From Nocardioides flavescens (GTDB lineage: Bacteria; Actinomycetota; Actinomycetes; Propionibacteriales; Nocardioidaceae), in contig NZ_WUEK01000010.1 of NCBI RefSeq assembly GCF_009823805.1, forward strand, positions 62,001-126,000: a stretch of DNA of 64,000 nucleotides, given 5' to 3'. Each line of letters begins with the position of its first letter. Position 1 is the first letter of the stretch. The notes beneath the pieces are model-generated. The model was given only the letters and a program-made list of their open reading frames with translations. It searched no databases and was not told the origin of the DNA. Positions 1 through 8,975 of the stretch are shown in pieces. The position numbers and the translations under genes are program-made.

Positions 1-1003
1 CGGCGATCTGCTGGGAGGACGCCGACAGCTCCTGCGCGGCGGTGGCCATCGACGACGACGAGGCGTTGATCGTCGTCAGCAGGTGACGCAGGTTGGCGAC
101 GGCGGTGTCGACGCTGTGGCCCATCCGGCCGATCTCGTCGGTCGTGGTGACGCCGCTGCTGCCGGTCAGGTCACCCTCGGCGAGGCCCTCCGCCACCCGC
201 TGCACCCCGGCGACCCCGCGGGCGATCCCGCGGGCGATGAGCAGGCCGACGAGGACGACCGCGAGCGAGCCGATGACGAGCGTCACGATCGAGACGGTGC
301 GGGCGGCGCTCGCCGACGAGGCGGCGCTCGCGGCGGCCTCCTCGGCCTGGGCCGCCTCGGAGTCGCTCAGGGCGCCGAGCTCGGCGCTGATCTGCTCGGC
401 GATCGGGGCGACGCTGTCGTTGTTGGCGGCGAGCCAACCGGCCAGGTCCTGTGCCTGGGCGAACGGGCCGAGCACGTCGTCCACGGCGGCGACGTACGTC
501 GGCAGGAGGCTGCGGACCTGGTCGGCCCGCTCCTGGTCGGCGCGGGTCAGGCCGGTCGCCTGGTAGGCGTCGAGCTGGTCGAGGAACTGCTGCTGCAGCC
601 CTTCGTACTCGTCGATGACGTCGGCCCGGTCGGGGCCGTTGCCGACGAGGAGGATGTCGCGGGCGCTCAGCGAGATGCTCTTGCGGGTCACCGCGATCTC
701 GCCGAGCGAGCGCACCGCGGCCAGGTTGTTCTCGTAGATGCTCTGGCTGGTCTCGGCCGCCCGGGCGAGCTGCACCAGCCCGACGATGCCGACCACGAGG
801 GCGGCGAGGACGCCGAAGACCGCCGGGGCGAGCACCTTCGTGCGGATGGGGCGTCCACCCCACCACCGGGCGGGACCGGAGGCGCGGGCGGGACCCGGCG
901 GCGGTGTGGACACGGGTGCGGACGCGGGTGCGGACGCGGGTGCGGACAAGGGGTTCCCCCAGGAGCTCGGCGGACGCCGCTCGTCGCGGCGTTGCCGGAC
1001 CAT
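1..1003 (-). CDS. Methyl-accepting chemotaxis protein (C-terminus beyond the window)
   Basis: Read by hand on the minus strand from ATG at 1003; the frame is open through base 1, so only about 334 N-terminal residues are present. A Pro/Ala/Ser-rich cytoplasmic N-terminus (about 50 residues) is followed by a membrane segment (about 56-80), an extracytoplasmic four-helix-type sensor region (about 80-235), a second membrane segment (about 240-262), a HAMP domain with the typical GDLTG and DEIGRMG stretches, and the start of the cytoplasmic signalling helix. The kinase-contact tip is outside the window. It would sense a ligand and control CheA-type kinases. It lies 85 bp downstream of the response regulator on the same strand and may be co-transcribed with it. 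The N-terminal tail carries a 12-bp DNA repeat. Confidence 0.85.
   Translation of the reverse strand, partial: MVRQRRDERRPPSSWGNPLSAPASAPASAPVSTPPPGPARASGPARWWGGRPIRTKVLAPAVFGVLAALVVGIVGLVQLARAAETSQSIYENNLAAVRSLGEIAVTRKSISLSARDILLVGNGPDRADVIDEYEGLQQQFLDQLDAYQATGLTRADQERADQVRSLLPTYVAAVDDVLGPFAQAQDLAGWLAANNDSVAPIAEQISAELGALSDSEAAQAEEAAASAASSASAARTVSIVTLVIGSLAVVLVGLLIARGIARGVAGVQRVAEGLAEGDLTGSSGVTTTDEIGRMGHSVDTAVANLRHLLTTINASSSSMATAAQELSASSQQIA
902..949. repeat. 12-bp tandem repeat, four units, in the chemoreceptor N-terminus
   Basis: Units are GGGTGCGGACGC at 914-925 and 926-937 plus two near-copies at 902-913 and 938-949. On the coding (minus) strand they give a repeated Ser-Ala-Pro-Ala tetrapeptide just before the first membrane segment. 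Unit length is a multiple of three, so copy-number change would keep the frame. Confidence 0.85.
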
Positions 1004-1088
1004 CGGGTCGCGGGGGCCCACCCTGAGCGGTCATGCCGAACTTGTCGGTGTGGGGGCCGCAGGTCTGGACCGGCGCTCGGACCCGCGC

Positions 1089-1493
1089 CTAGGCCAGGTG
1101 CGTCCAGCCCAGCATCGTCGCGACCTGGCTCCCGAGGGTCATCGGGTCGTAGGGCTTGCCGATCACTCCGGCCAGCGGGTGGTCGTCCCACGGCTGCCGG
1201 TCGCCGACCGTCCCCTTGGCGGTGAAGAGGATGACCGGGATGTCGCTGGTGGAGGCCTCGGCCCGGAGGTGCTCGAACGTCGTGAGCCCGTCCATGTCGG
1301 GCATCATCATGTCCAGCAGGACGGCGTCGGGATGCTCGGCCCGGGCGACCTCGATCGCTGCGTGGCCCCCGTCGGCCGTCAGCACGCGCCAGCCCGCGAC
1401 CGTCTCCAGCGAGATCTGGGTGAGCTCACGGATCATCTCGTCGTCGTCGACGACGAGGACGGTGGGGACGTCGGGGACATCGGCCGCGCTCAC
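1089..1493 (-). CDS. Single-domain (receiver-only) response regulator
   Basis: 134 residues from a GTG at 1493 whose bases overlap the stop of the upstream gene (GTGA), so translation is probably coupled. It is one CheY-like receiver: acidic pair DDD near residue 16, phospho-acceptor Asp in LLDMMMPDMDG, Thr in LFTAKG, and conserved Lys in GKPYDP. There is no output domain, so it must signal by protein contact, as CheY/SpoIIJ-type stand-alone regulators do. The hybrid kinase two genes upstream is the obvious phosphodonor (inference). The longer open frame to 2900 is only a shadow of the neighbouring gene. Confidence 0.9.
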   Translation of the reverse strand: MSAADVPDVPTVLVVDDDEMIRELTQISLETVAGWRVLTADGGHAAIEVARAEHPDAVLLDMMMPDMDGLTTFEHLRAEASTSDIPVILFTAKGTVGDRQPWDDHPLAGVIGKPYDPMTLGSQVATMLGWTHLA

Positions 1494-2803
1494 GGCTGCT
1501 CCTCGAGCTCGGGGCCGACGTACCGCGCGGCGTAGTAGGTCTGGGTGTCGATCGGCTCGACGACGACCTCGCCGTGCTGCGCGAACAGCTGCGGGTAGAC
1601 GCGGGCGAAGCCGCGGTCGTTGTTGAGCCCGCACAGGTCCCAGGCCCCCACGCCGCCGTTGCGCACGACCGTCAGCGTCATCGGCTCGAGGAGGGCGTGG
1701 AGCACCTTCGCCCCCTGCCGGTCGGGGTGGACCAGCGCGAGACCGAAGTAGTAGATCGCGTGGCGGGCGTACTGCTCGGGGTAGTGCTCGGCGAACCAGG
1801 CCGCGCTGATCCACGGCACGGTCTCGAGGTCGGTGGTGAGGGTCGTCAGTCCGACGGCGACGTCCTCGTCGTCCCAGGCGACGTACTTCTGCACCCGGGG
1901 GTCGAGCATCTCCTCGAGGAACTCCGACTCGTGGAGGACGTGACGGGCGACGGCCTGGGTCGCGAGCTGCTCGAAGCTGGCGCGGTAGAGGCGGTAGAAC
2001 GTGCGCGCGGTCGTGTAGTCGACCTCGCTCTCGATCGTGACCCGGGCGACGGCGCCGCGGCACACCTCGGGCACCGGCAGCTCGACCGAGCCGTGGCTCG
2101 CCGGCGGCGGCGGCAGCCGGGAAGAGGAGGGAGCGACGACGGACGCCTCCGACGGCTCGGAGGAGCCCGCGGGGTGCGTCGGGTCGTCGAGGTCGGACAG
2201 GCTGCCCGTCACCGGTGCGCGGTGGTGCGTCGCCGCGGCGTACGGCGCGTCGTACGTCGCGGACGGCGCCTCGGCCTGCGGCTCGTCGTCCCACGTCGAG
2301 ACGCGGTAGGCCGCGAGCGCGAGCGCGCAGACCGGGTCGTCGAAGCACTCGGCGGAGGTGAGCGCCATCTGCACCGGGCCGTAGTCGGCCCGTCGGTAGG
2401 AGCGCATGTCGGCGAGGCTGGCCTCGATCAGGCCGACGACCTCGTCCTCGGAGCTGCCGTGGTGCTCCACGAACAGACCTCCGCCCGTCTCGTCGGTGAC
2501 CCAGCCGAGCCCCGCCCAGGCGACGTCGCCCGGACGCTCGGCGAACGCCTCGGCGCGCACGCAGAACAGCAGGTCGCCGTGGCCGCCGGGCAGGGGAGCG
2601 TCGACGTGGCGCAGCCGCGCCCCGGTCGGGATGACGGAGGAGAGCGTGACCAGGTTGAAGTCGGCCACGCCCGCGAGGTGCAGCGCGTGGTCGAACGCCG
2701 AGATGCGCGTGCGGCCGGTGCCGGACCCGGTGCGGATCGTGATGTCGAGACCGGACGTGGGGCGGGCGGCGTCCCGTCGTTGGGCGGAGGGGGCGAGCGA
2801 CAT
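1490..2803 (-). CDS. Fusion: pyruvoyl-dependent arginine decarboxylase domain plus GNAT-like domain
   Basis: 437 residues, ATG at 2803. Residues about 18-190 match the pyruvoyl-dependent arginine decarboxylase fold: AFDHALHLAGVADFNLV, then TLSSVIPTG, where known proenzymes self-cleave between the two serines (here Ser55-Ser56) to make the pyruvoyl group, then GDLLFCV and WAGLGWVTDETGGGLFVEH. A low-complexity linker (about 195-245) follows. Residues about 250-430 look like an acyltransferase of the GNAT type, with a substrate-side Tyr/Phe-rich segment and a VHPDRQGAKVLHALLEPM stretch resembling the acyl-CoA pyrophosphate loop. The family converts arginine to agmatine; a fused acetyltransferase suggests acetylation of the amine or a sensory role (inference). 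Lies between a hybrid kinase (11 bp upstream) and a receiver protein (overlapping). Confidence 0.72.
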   Translation of the reverse strand: MSLAPSAQRRDAARPTSGLDITIRTGSGTGRTRISAFDHALHLAGVADFNLVTLSSVIPTGARLRHVDAPLPGGHGDLLFCVRAEAFAERPGDVAWAGLGWVTDETGGGLFVEHHGSSEDEVVGLIEASLADMRSYRRADYGPVQMALTSAECFDDPVCALALAAYRVSTWDDEPQAEAPSATYDAPYAAATHHRAPVTGSLSDLDDPTHPAGSSEPSEASVVAPSSSRLPPPPASHGSVELPVPEVCRGAVARVTIESEVDYTTARTFYRLYRASFEQLATQAVARHVLHESEFLEEMLDPRVQKYVAWDDEDVAVGLTTLTTDLETVPWISAAWFAEHYPEQYARHAIYYFGLALVHPDRQGAKVLHALLEPMTLTVVRNGGVGAWDLCGLNNDRGFARVYPQLFAQHGEVVVEPIDTQTYYAARYVGPELEEQP

Positions 2804-2814
2804 CGTGGGGGCTC

Positions 2815-5800
2815 CTAGGTCGTCGTCCTGCGGGGGGCGGTGGTGACAGCGCGGACCAGGGAGAGGACCTGGTCCCGCAGGGACTCAGGAGTCGTCTCAC
2901 CCTTGGTCAGGAATACTGTCGGACCCAGGGTCAGGCCGTCACGCCGGGTGCGGTCGAGGTCCACGGCGCTGTAGACCACGAGCGGGGTGCGGGCGAGCGG
3001 CCAGCGTCGGGTGAACGCCGCGACGACGTCCTCGCCGGTCCCGTCGGGCAGGCGCATGTCGAGGACCAGGACGTCGGGGCGGACCTCCGGACCCAGCGCG
3101 ACCGCGCCCGAGACGGAGGCGGCGTGCTGCACGGTGAGTCCGGCGTCGGCCAGGGTCGCGCCCAGCACCTCGGCGAGCTCCTCGTCGTCCTCGACGAGCA
3201 GGACGGTGCCGGCCGCCGGGGCGGCCGGGGAGGCCGGGGAGCGGTCACCGGCCGACGCGCCGGCCGCGACGGCGCTCCCGACGCGCTCCGCGACCCGTCC
3301 GGCGACCGCGAGCGAGACGGCGTTGACGAGCCGCGTCTCGCTCACCGGCTTGACCAGCCACTCCGTCGTCGCCTGGGCGGCCTCGCGGTCGGCCTCGGGG
3401 CCCATGCCGGAGATGACGACGACGGGGACGTCGTGGGTCTCCTCCTCGGCGCGCAGCGCGCGCAGGACCTCGGCTCCCGTGGTGCCCGGCATCATCAGGT
3501 CGAGCACGACCGCCCGCGGCCGCTCCGAGCGCACGAGCTCGAGAGCGCGCTCGCCGTCGGTGACGCCGACGGCCCGGAAGCCGTGCAGGCGCAGGAGCGC
3601 GCAGAACTGCTCGACGACCGTCGCGTCGTCGTCGCAGATCAGGACGGTCGCCGCGTCGGACGGGCCGGGCGGCGTCTCGGCGCCACTGCTCAGCCGGGCG
3701 GCGGCCGGCAGGGTGACGTGGACGGTCGTGCCGACCCCGAGCTCGCTCTCGGCCCAGATGCGCCCGCCGTGCTTCTCCACGATCCCGCGGCTGATCGTGA
3801 GACCGAGGCCGGTCCCGCCCTTCTGACGCGTGTCGGAGGAGTCGACCTGCTGGAACCGCTCGAAGACCGACTCGAGCTTCTCGGCCGGGATGCCGCGTCC
3901 GTCGTCGCTCACCCGCAGGTGCACCTCGGGGCCGTCGACGTGGGCGTCGAGCCGCACCTCGCCGCCGCGCTCGGAGAACTTGATCGCGTTGCCGAGCAGG
4001 TTGAGGAGGGTCTGGATCATCCGGTCCTCGTCGACCATGGCGCGGCCCTCGGCCCGGCCCACGACGACGCGCACGCCGGCCTGACCGGCCATCCCCTCGA
4101 TCTGGTCGGCGGCGCTCTCGAGCAGCGGCCGCACGTCGGTGGGGTGCAGCTCCATCGGCTTGGTGCCCGACTCCATCCGCTCGATGTCGAGCAGGTCGTT
4201 GATGAGCCGGGTGAGCCGTTCGCTGCTCTGCAGCGCGACATTGACCAGCGTGAGCGCCTTGGGGGGCAGGTCGCCCATCCGGCCGCCACCGAGGAGCCCC
4301 AGCGAGCCGCGGATGGAGGTCAGCGGGGTGCGCAGCTCGTGGCTGACGACGGAGAGGAACTCGTTCTTCATCCGGTCGACCTCGCGGCGCTGGGTCACGT
4401 CGCGGAAGGTCACCACGGCACCGCGCACGTTGCCGTCGTCGACGAGGGGGGAGGCGGTGATCTCGACCGGGAAGCGCGAGCCGTCGGCGCGGAGGTACTC
4501 GTCCTCCTCGGCGGTGGCGAGGTCGCCGTGGACGATCGCCTCGTGGACGTAGCAGCCGGCCCAGGGGTACGGCGCGCCCTCGTCGTCCGGGGCGTGGAAG
4601 AACTCGTGCGCCCGGCGCCCGATCAGCTCCTCGGTGCTCCACCCGAGCAGGTGCGAGGCGGACGGGTTGACGAACGTCACCCGCCCCTCGTGGTCGACGC
4701 CGTAGACCCCGTCGCCGACGGAGGTGACCAGCACCTCGTTCTGCCGGGCGAGGCGGCGAAGGTCGGCCGTCTGCTCGGCGACGCGGCGCTCGAGACCGCG
4801 GCGCAGCGCGTGGTTGTCGAGCGTGAGCACGAGTTGGCGCGCCCCGGCGGCCACGACCACCGCGACCCACAGCACGGACTGCAGCGTCTGCAGGCGGCCG
4901 GTGCCACCGGCGAGCACCTGGACGGCGGTCGCGACGGCGAGGGCGCCGAAGACGATGGAGGTGCCGACGACGTCGGTGAGGCGTACGACGTCGCGACGCG
5001 AGCCCTCGGCGGGCGCGGGGGGCGGCGGCGGCATCACGGCCGCCAGGGCCAGGGTGAGCCAGCCCAGGATCCACCCGAGGTCGAGCCAGGTGCCGAACTC
5101 GAAGGAGCCGCGCGCGGCCTCGACGGCGAAGGCCAGGTCGGAGAAGGCGTAGAGGGGGTAGGCCGCGGCGATCAGCCCGAAGCGCCAGCGATCGCCCTTG
5201 CGCGCGCGCAGCGCCAGCATCACCGCCACCGTCACCAGCACGACGTCGAGGGCCGGGAAGGCGAGGTTGAGCGCCTGGTTGAGCGTGCCGCCGGTCGAGC
5301 GCGCGTCGCTGCTCAGCAGCTCGGAGTAGACGACGGCGGAGGTGATCAGCAGCAGCGCGCCCCCCGCGACGACCCCGTCGAGGGCCATGACGACCAGGTC
5401 CGAGCCCCGCCTGCGCACGCCGGGGAAGGAGATGATGCCCAGGGTCGAGAAGACCAGGGCGACCGCGATGCAGACGTTGACGTAGAGACCCGAGTCCGAC
5501 AGCGGGTCCGCTCCGCTCACCGAGGACCACGTGTTGGCGACGAGCATGAGCCCGCTGCCGGCGACCACCCAGCGCCACGGCCGGGCCTCGCGCGGCGAGC
5601 TCAGCCGGGCCCGACGCAGCGCGGTGGCCATGGCGAGGAGACCCCCGCAGGTCAGGCCCACCGCGCTCGTGGCCTGCCGGACCTGGGGCCCGGCCGCAGG
5701 GGAGAGCAGCGCGACCACGACGACGACGAGGACAGCCCAGACGGCGAGGACCGGCCACGGCGGGAGCCGGCGAGCGGGCGCGACGGCGCTCACGGGTGCC

Positions 5801-5853
5801 CCCGCCGCGGGGCCGGGCGCGACCGCGAGGGCGTGGGCGTCCGACCGAAGCAT
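2815..5853 (-). CDS. Membrane hybrid histidine kinase with two receiver domains
   Basis: 1012 residues from ATG at 5853, chosen because AGGAGG lies 11 nt upstream; a GTG at 5898 would add 15 residues. About nine membrane segments occupy residues 15-320, then a short coiled coil and a PAS domain (about 370-480), HisKA with phospho-His near 503 (SVVSHELRTPL), HATPase_c with N, G1 (DDGRGIP) and G2 (GTGLGLT) boxes, and two receivers with Asp in VLDLMMPG (about 784) and VLDMRLPDG (about 931). Two C-terminal receivers and no Hpt domain suggest phosphorelay to, or phosphate-sink control of, the stand-alone regulator in the same gene row. Ends 11 bp before the decarboxylase fusion. Ligand unknown. 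Confidence 0.9.
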   Translation of the reverse strand: MLRSDAHALAVAPGPAAGAPVSAVAPARRLPPWPVLAVWAVLVVVVVALLSPAAGPQVRQATSAVGLTCGGLLAMATALRRARLSSPREARPWRWVVAGSGLMLVANTWSSVSGADPLSDSGLYVNVCIAVALVFSTLGIISFPGVRRRGSDLVVMALDGVVAGGALLLITSAVVYSELLSSDARSTGGTLNQALNLAFPALDVVLVTVAVMLALRARKGDRWRFGLIAAAYPLYAFSDLAFAVEAARGSFEFGTWLDLGWILGWLTLALAAVMPPPPPAPAEGSRRDVVRLTDVVGTSIVFGALAVATAVQVLAGGTGRLQTLQSVLWVAVVVAAGARQLVLTLDNHALRRGLERRVAEQTADLRRLARQNEVLVTSVGDGVYGVDHEGRVTFVNPSASHLLGWSTEELIGRRAHEFFHAPDDEGAPYPWAGCYVHEAIVHGDLATAEEDEYLRADGSRFPVEITASPLVDDGNVRGAVVTFRDVTQRREVDRMKNEFLSVVSHELRTPLTSIRGSLGLLGGGRMGDLPPKALTLVNVALQSSERLTRLINDLLDIERMESGTKPMELHPTDVRPLLESAADQIEGMAGQAGVRVVVGRAEGRAMVDEDRMIQTLLNLLGNAIKFSERGGEVRLDAHVDGPEVHLRVSDDGRGIPAEKLESVFERFQQVDSSDTRQKGGTGLGLTISRGIVEKHGGRIWAESELGVGTTVHVTLPAAARLSSGAETPPGPSDAATVLICDDDATVVEQFCALLRLHGFRAVGVTDGERALELVRSERPRAVVLDLMMPGTTGAEVLRALRAEEETHDVPVVVISGMGPEADREAAQATTEWLVKPVSETRLVNAVSLAVAGRVAERVGSAVAAGASAGDRSPASPAAPAAGTVLLVEDDEELAEVLGATLADAGLTVQHAASVSGAVALGPEVRPDVLVLDMRLPDGTGEDVVAAFTRRWPLARTPLVVYSAVDLDRTRRDGLTLGPTVFLTKGETTPESLRDQVLSLVRAVTTAPRRTTT

Positions 5854-6010
5854 GACGGTGGTGTCCTCCTCGCCGGGGCCGGACGGCGTCGTCCCCACTC
5901 CACCACGCGCGCGTGGGGGGCCGGGCTGGACCGGTGAGGCTGTGACCCGATCGTGGCCAAGTTGTGCACCGCCGGAGCAGTTGCGGTCCGGCTCGCCGGG
6001 TGCGGCCGGG

Positions 6011-8128
6011 TCACGGCGCGACCTCCCGCCCGGCGTACGACGGTCCGACGGTCGTGCGCGCGGTGCGCAGTCGCGGGAGGCGGACCGTGAAGGTCGAGCC
6101 CTCGCCGGCCTCGGAGGCGACGCTGATCGTGCCGCCGTGCTGGGCGACGACGCCCGCCGCGATCGAGAGCCCGAGGCCGCTGCCGGGCACGGCGTGCAGC
6201 TGGGCCAGGGAGGAGCGGAAGAAGCGGTCGAAGAGCCGGTCCTGCTCGTGACGGGGGACCCCGATCCCGGTGTCGCGGACCGTGATCACGCAGACGTCGT
6301 CGCCAGCGTCACCCGCGTCACCCGCGTCGGCGCCGAAGTCGAGGCGGAGGTCGACGCGTCCGCCCGGTGGGGTGAACTTGACGGCGTTGTCGCCGAGGTT
6401 GAGCACGACGCGCTCGAGCTGGTGGAGGTCGCCGAGCACGTGCGGACGCGCGCGCCGCGCCTCGCAGGCGACCTCGAGCTCCAGTCGGACCTCGCGGCGC
6501 TCGGCCACGGGCGCGAGCACGCCGGCCGCCGTCTCGACCACGGCGAGCAGGTCGACGGGCTCGGTGACCGCGTCGGCGCCGCGGTCCTCGACGTGCGAGA
6601 GCGTGAGCAGCTCCGAGATCAGGGCGAGCAGCCGGTCGCTGTTGGCGCGGATGCGCGAGAGCACCTCGAGCTGATGTGGCTCGAGCGAGCCGTAGCCGCC
6701 GTCGGTGAGCACCTCGAGGTAGCCGAGGATGGAGGTGAGCGGCGTGCGCAGCTCGTGGCTGACGCTGGAGACGAAGGCGTCCTTGACCCGGTCGACCTCC
6801 TGGAGGCGCTCGACGGCCTCGCGCTCGGTCGCGAGAGCGGCCACGAGCCGGGCCTCCGCCTCGAGCCGGTCGGTGACGTCCTCGGACGTGCTGACGAACC
6901 CCGTGGGGCGTCCGCGGTCGTCGCGCACGTGGTTGAGCGTCATCTCGTGGACCCGGACGACGCCGTCGCGACGTCGGAACGACATCTCGGTCGGACCGGC
7001 GCCGGCGAGGGCCTGCGCCACCGCGGCGAAGTCGTGTGCCACCCCCAGCTCCGCAGCCTTCGCGGCGACGCTCTCGGGCGGGTGGAGGATGCGGGTCGAC
7101 AGGCCGCGCACCTCGCGCTCGGAGTAGCCGAGCAGCCGCTCGGCGCCCCGGTTGAACAGCGTGATCCGACCCCTCAGGTCGCCGCCGATGATCGCCACGG
7201 GCGTGACTCCGTCGACGATGGCCCGCACGCGGTCGCGCTCGGCCGCGACCTGCGCGGCACCCTCGCGCTGCTCGCCCACCGTCATGCTGACGACGAGGGC
7301 GACGAGCGCGCAGACGGCGCCGAACGTCGCGAGCAGGACGCCCTGCAGGTCGACGGGCAGTCCCGAGCGCAGGTCGGGGCGCGCGAACGGCCCCACGCCG
7401 TAGGTCGTCAGGACCATGGTGAGCGCGAAGACGACGGCGACCTGCGCCATCGACTCGTTGGACCCGTTGCGCAGCGCGCCCCACATCAGCGCGGGGAGGG
7501 TCAGCATGACCAGCGAGGGCATGTCGGGGGAGACGAAGACCGCGAGGGTGACGGCCAGCAGCGCCGCCCACTGGGCCGAGCGCTCGACGGGGCCCGCCAG
7601 CGGCGGGTGGTCGCGGAACCGGCAGAAGAACGGCAGCAGGCTCACCTGGGCGGCGACGCCCGAGCTCCCCACCGACAGGGCGAGCAGCCCGGGGTCACCC
7701 CAGCCGGTCACGAGGCTGGCCACCGCCGCGACGCTCGCCGCCGCCAGAGCGCCGGCGCCCACCGCGCCCAGGAACCGGGCGAGGTCGCCGCTGGTCGCGA
7801 GCGAGGCCCGACCCGGTCGTCCCCGGGTCAGCACCCGCCAGGTGACGAGCGCCTCCAGCCCGAGCCCGACGCCGAGCCACACGGCGACCTCGAGCGGTCG
7901 ACCGCCGACGAGCAGGCTCGCGACGGCGAGCACGCCGACGAGCGGTGCGAGCAGCGTCCGGGCCGGGGGACCGGCCAGCATCAGGGCCGACGTGGCCAGC
8001 GCGACCGGCCAGATGCCGACCGCTCGGCCGCCGTCGGGCGTCGCGGAGACCGCCTGGCAGCCGAAGGCCGTCATGGCGAGCAGCAGCGACGTCACCACCG
8101 CCGTCGTGCGCGCCCGAGACCCGCTCAC
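6011..8128 (-). CDS. MASE1-type membrane sensor histidine kinase with PAS domain
   Basis: 705 residues, GTG at 8128. The first 290 residues form eight or so membrane helices of the MASE1 type. A PAS domain follows (about 300-420; IDGVTPVAIIGGDLRGRITLFNRGAERLLGY is split over positions 7200-7110), then HisKA with FVSSVSHELRTPL (His near 459) and HATPase_c ending at a GSGLGLS box. No receiver or DNA-binding domain is present, so it needs a partner; the nearest are the receivers of the downstream hybrid kinase and the stand-alone regulator. It precedes the hybrid kinase by 157 bp on the same strand, so co-transcription is possible but not certain. Confidence 0.9.
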   Translation of the reverse strand: MSGSRARTTAVVTSLLLAMTAFGCQAVSATPDGGRAVGIWPVALATSALMLAGPPARTLLAPLVGVLAVASLLVGGRPLEVAVWLGVGLGLEALVTWRVLTRGRPGRASLATSGDLARFLGAVGAGALAAASVAAVASLVTGWGDPGLLALSVGSSGVAAQVSLLPFFCRFRDHPPLAGPVERSAQWAALLAVTLAVFVSPDMPSLVMLTLPALMWGALRNGSNESMAQVAVVFALTMVLTTYGVGPFARPDLRSGLPVDLQGVLLATFGAVCALVALVVSMTVGEQREGAAQVAAERDRVRAIVDGVTPVAIIGGDLRGRITLFNRGAERLLGYSEREVRGLSTRILHPPESVAAKAAELGVAHDFAAVAQALAGAGPTEMSFRRRDGVVRVHEMTLNHVRDDRGRPTGFVSTSEDVTDRLEAEARLVAALATEREAVERLQEVDRVKDAFVSSVSHELRTPLTSILGYLEVLTDGGYGSLEPHQLEVLSRIRANSDRLLALISELLTLSHVEDRGADAVTEPVDLLAVVETAAGVLAPVAERREVRLELEVACEARRARPHVLGDLHQLERVVLNLGDNAVKFTPPGGRVDLRLDFGADAGDAGDAGDDVCVITVRDTGIGVPRHEQDRLFDRFFRSSLAQLHAVPGSGLGLSIAAGVVAQHGGTISVASEAGEGSTFTVRLPRLRTARTTVGPSYAGREVAP

Positions 8129-8282
8129 TCCACCCGACCCTCGTCGTACCGATCGACGCGCCGCGCCCCCGCGTCGCTGGCGTCGACCAGCGAGTCCCGC
8201 GAGCGATCAGCGCCCTCTGGCGCACCATATGTCACGCGCCGGGTGCCCGCAGGGGTATCGGAAGGCTGCCCGGCCGGGTCGC

Positions 8283-8975
8283 TCAGACGGGCCGGTAGCG
8301 ACGCTCCGGACGGCCCGCGCCGCCGTAGCGCAGCCGCACCGTCGCGCGGCCCTCGGCGACGAAGTGCTCGAGGTAGCGCCGGGCGCTCACCCGGGAGACC
8401 CCGACGGCGTCGGCGGCCTCGGCGGCCGACAGCTCGTCGGAGCCGCGCAGGGCCTCGAGCACCGCCGCCGCCGTCTCCGGACTGAGCCCCTTGGGCAGCG
8501 CCGTGCGGCCGCGCCCGAGCGGGGCGAACACCGCGTCGATCTCCTCCTGCCCGGCCCGGTCGACCCCGCGCAGGGCGCCGTGGGCCTGGCGGAACGCCGT
8601 CAGGCGGGTGGCGAGGTCGTCGAACTCGAACGGCTTGACGAGGTAGTGCGCGGCGCCGCCCGCCGCCGCCGCGCGGACGGTCTCGGCCTCGCGGGCCGCG
8701 GTGACCATCACGACCCCGACGTCGTCGCCGCGCGCCCGCAGCCGTCGCAGCACCTCGATCCCGGAGAGGTCGGGCAGGTGGACGTCGAGCAGCACGAGGT
8801 CGGGCTCCAACCGGGCGACCTCGGCGAGCGCGGTCTCGCCGGTCGCGGCCTGACCGACCACGACGAACCCGTCGACCCGGTCGACGAAGCGGGTGTGGAT
8901 CGAGGCGACCATGAAGTCGTCGTCGACGACGAGGACCCGCAGGTCGCGGGCGGCGTCGGGACCGGGGGCGGTCAC
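8283..8975 (-). CDS. DcuR/CitB-family response regulator
   Basis: 230 residues from a GTG at 8975 that overlaps the kinase stop (GTGA). Receiver domain residues 12-130 with Asp in VLLDVHLPDLSG and Lys in LVKPFEFDDL, followed by a helix-turn-helix region (ETAAAVLEALRGSDELSAAEAADAVGVSRVSARRYLEHFV) of the kind found in citrate and C4-dicarboxylate regulators, and a basic C-terminal arm. The family activates carboxylate uptake genes. Pairing with the overlapping kinase and the divergent tctCBA operon makes control of tricarboxylate uptake the likely role. Confidence 0.9.
   Translation of the reverse strand: MTAPGPDAARDLRVLVVDDDFMVASIHTRFVDRVDGFVVVGQAATGETALAEVARLEPDLVLLDVHLPDLSGIEVLRRLRARGDDVGVVMVTAAREAETVRAAAAGGAAHYLVKPFEFDDLATRLTAFRQAHGALRGVDRAGQEEIDAVFAPLGRGRTALPKGLSPETAAAVLEALRGSDELSAAEAADAVGVSRVSARRYLEHFVAEGRATVRLRYGGAGRPERRYRPV

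Noticed and set aside
5854..5898. Upstream GTG start for the hybrid kinase
   Set aside because: It adds 15 residues without homology, while ATG 5853 has a clear AGGAGG upstream.
5531..8485. Very long plus-strand open frame opposite the two histidine kinases
   Set aside because: It is rich in Arg/Ala/Gly/Pro without domain motifs and mirrors the third-position GC bias of the minus-strand kinases. The same applies to the long antisense frames at 3124-5937, 8996-10663, 25224-27560, 31370-34168, 34678-38211 beyond its true 3' part, 41753-43987 and 49473-52862.
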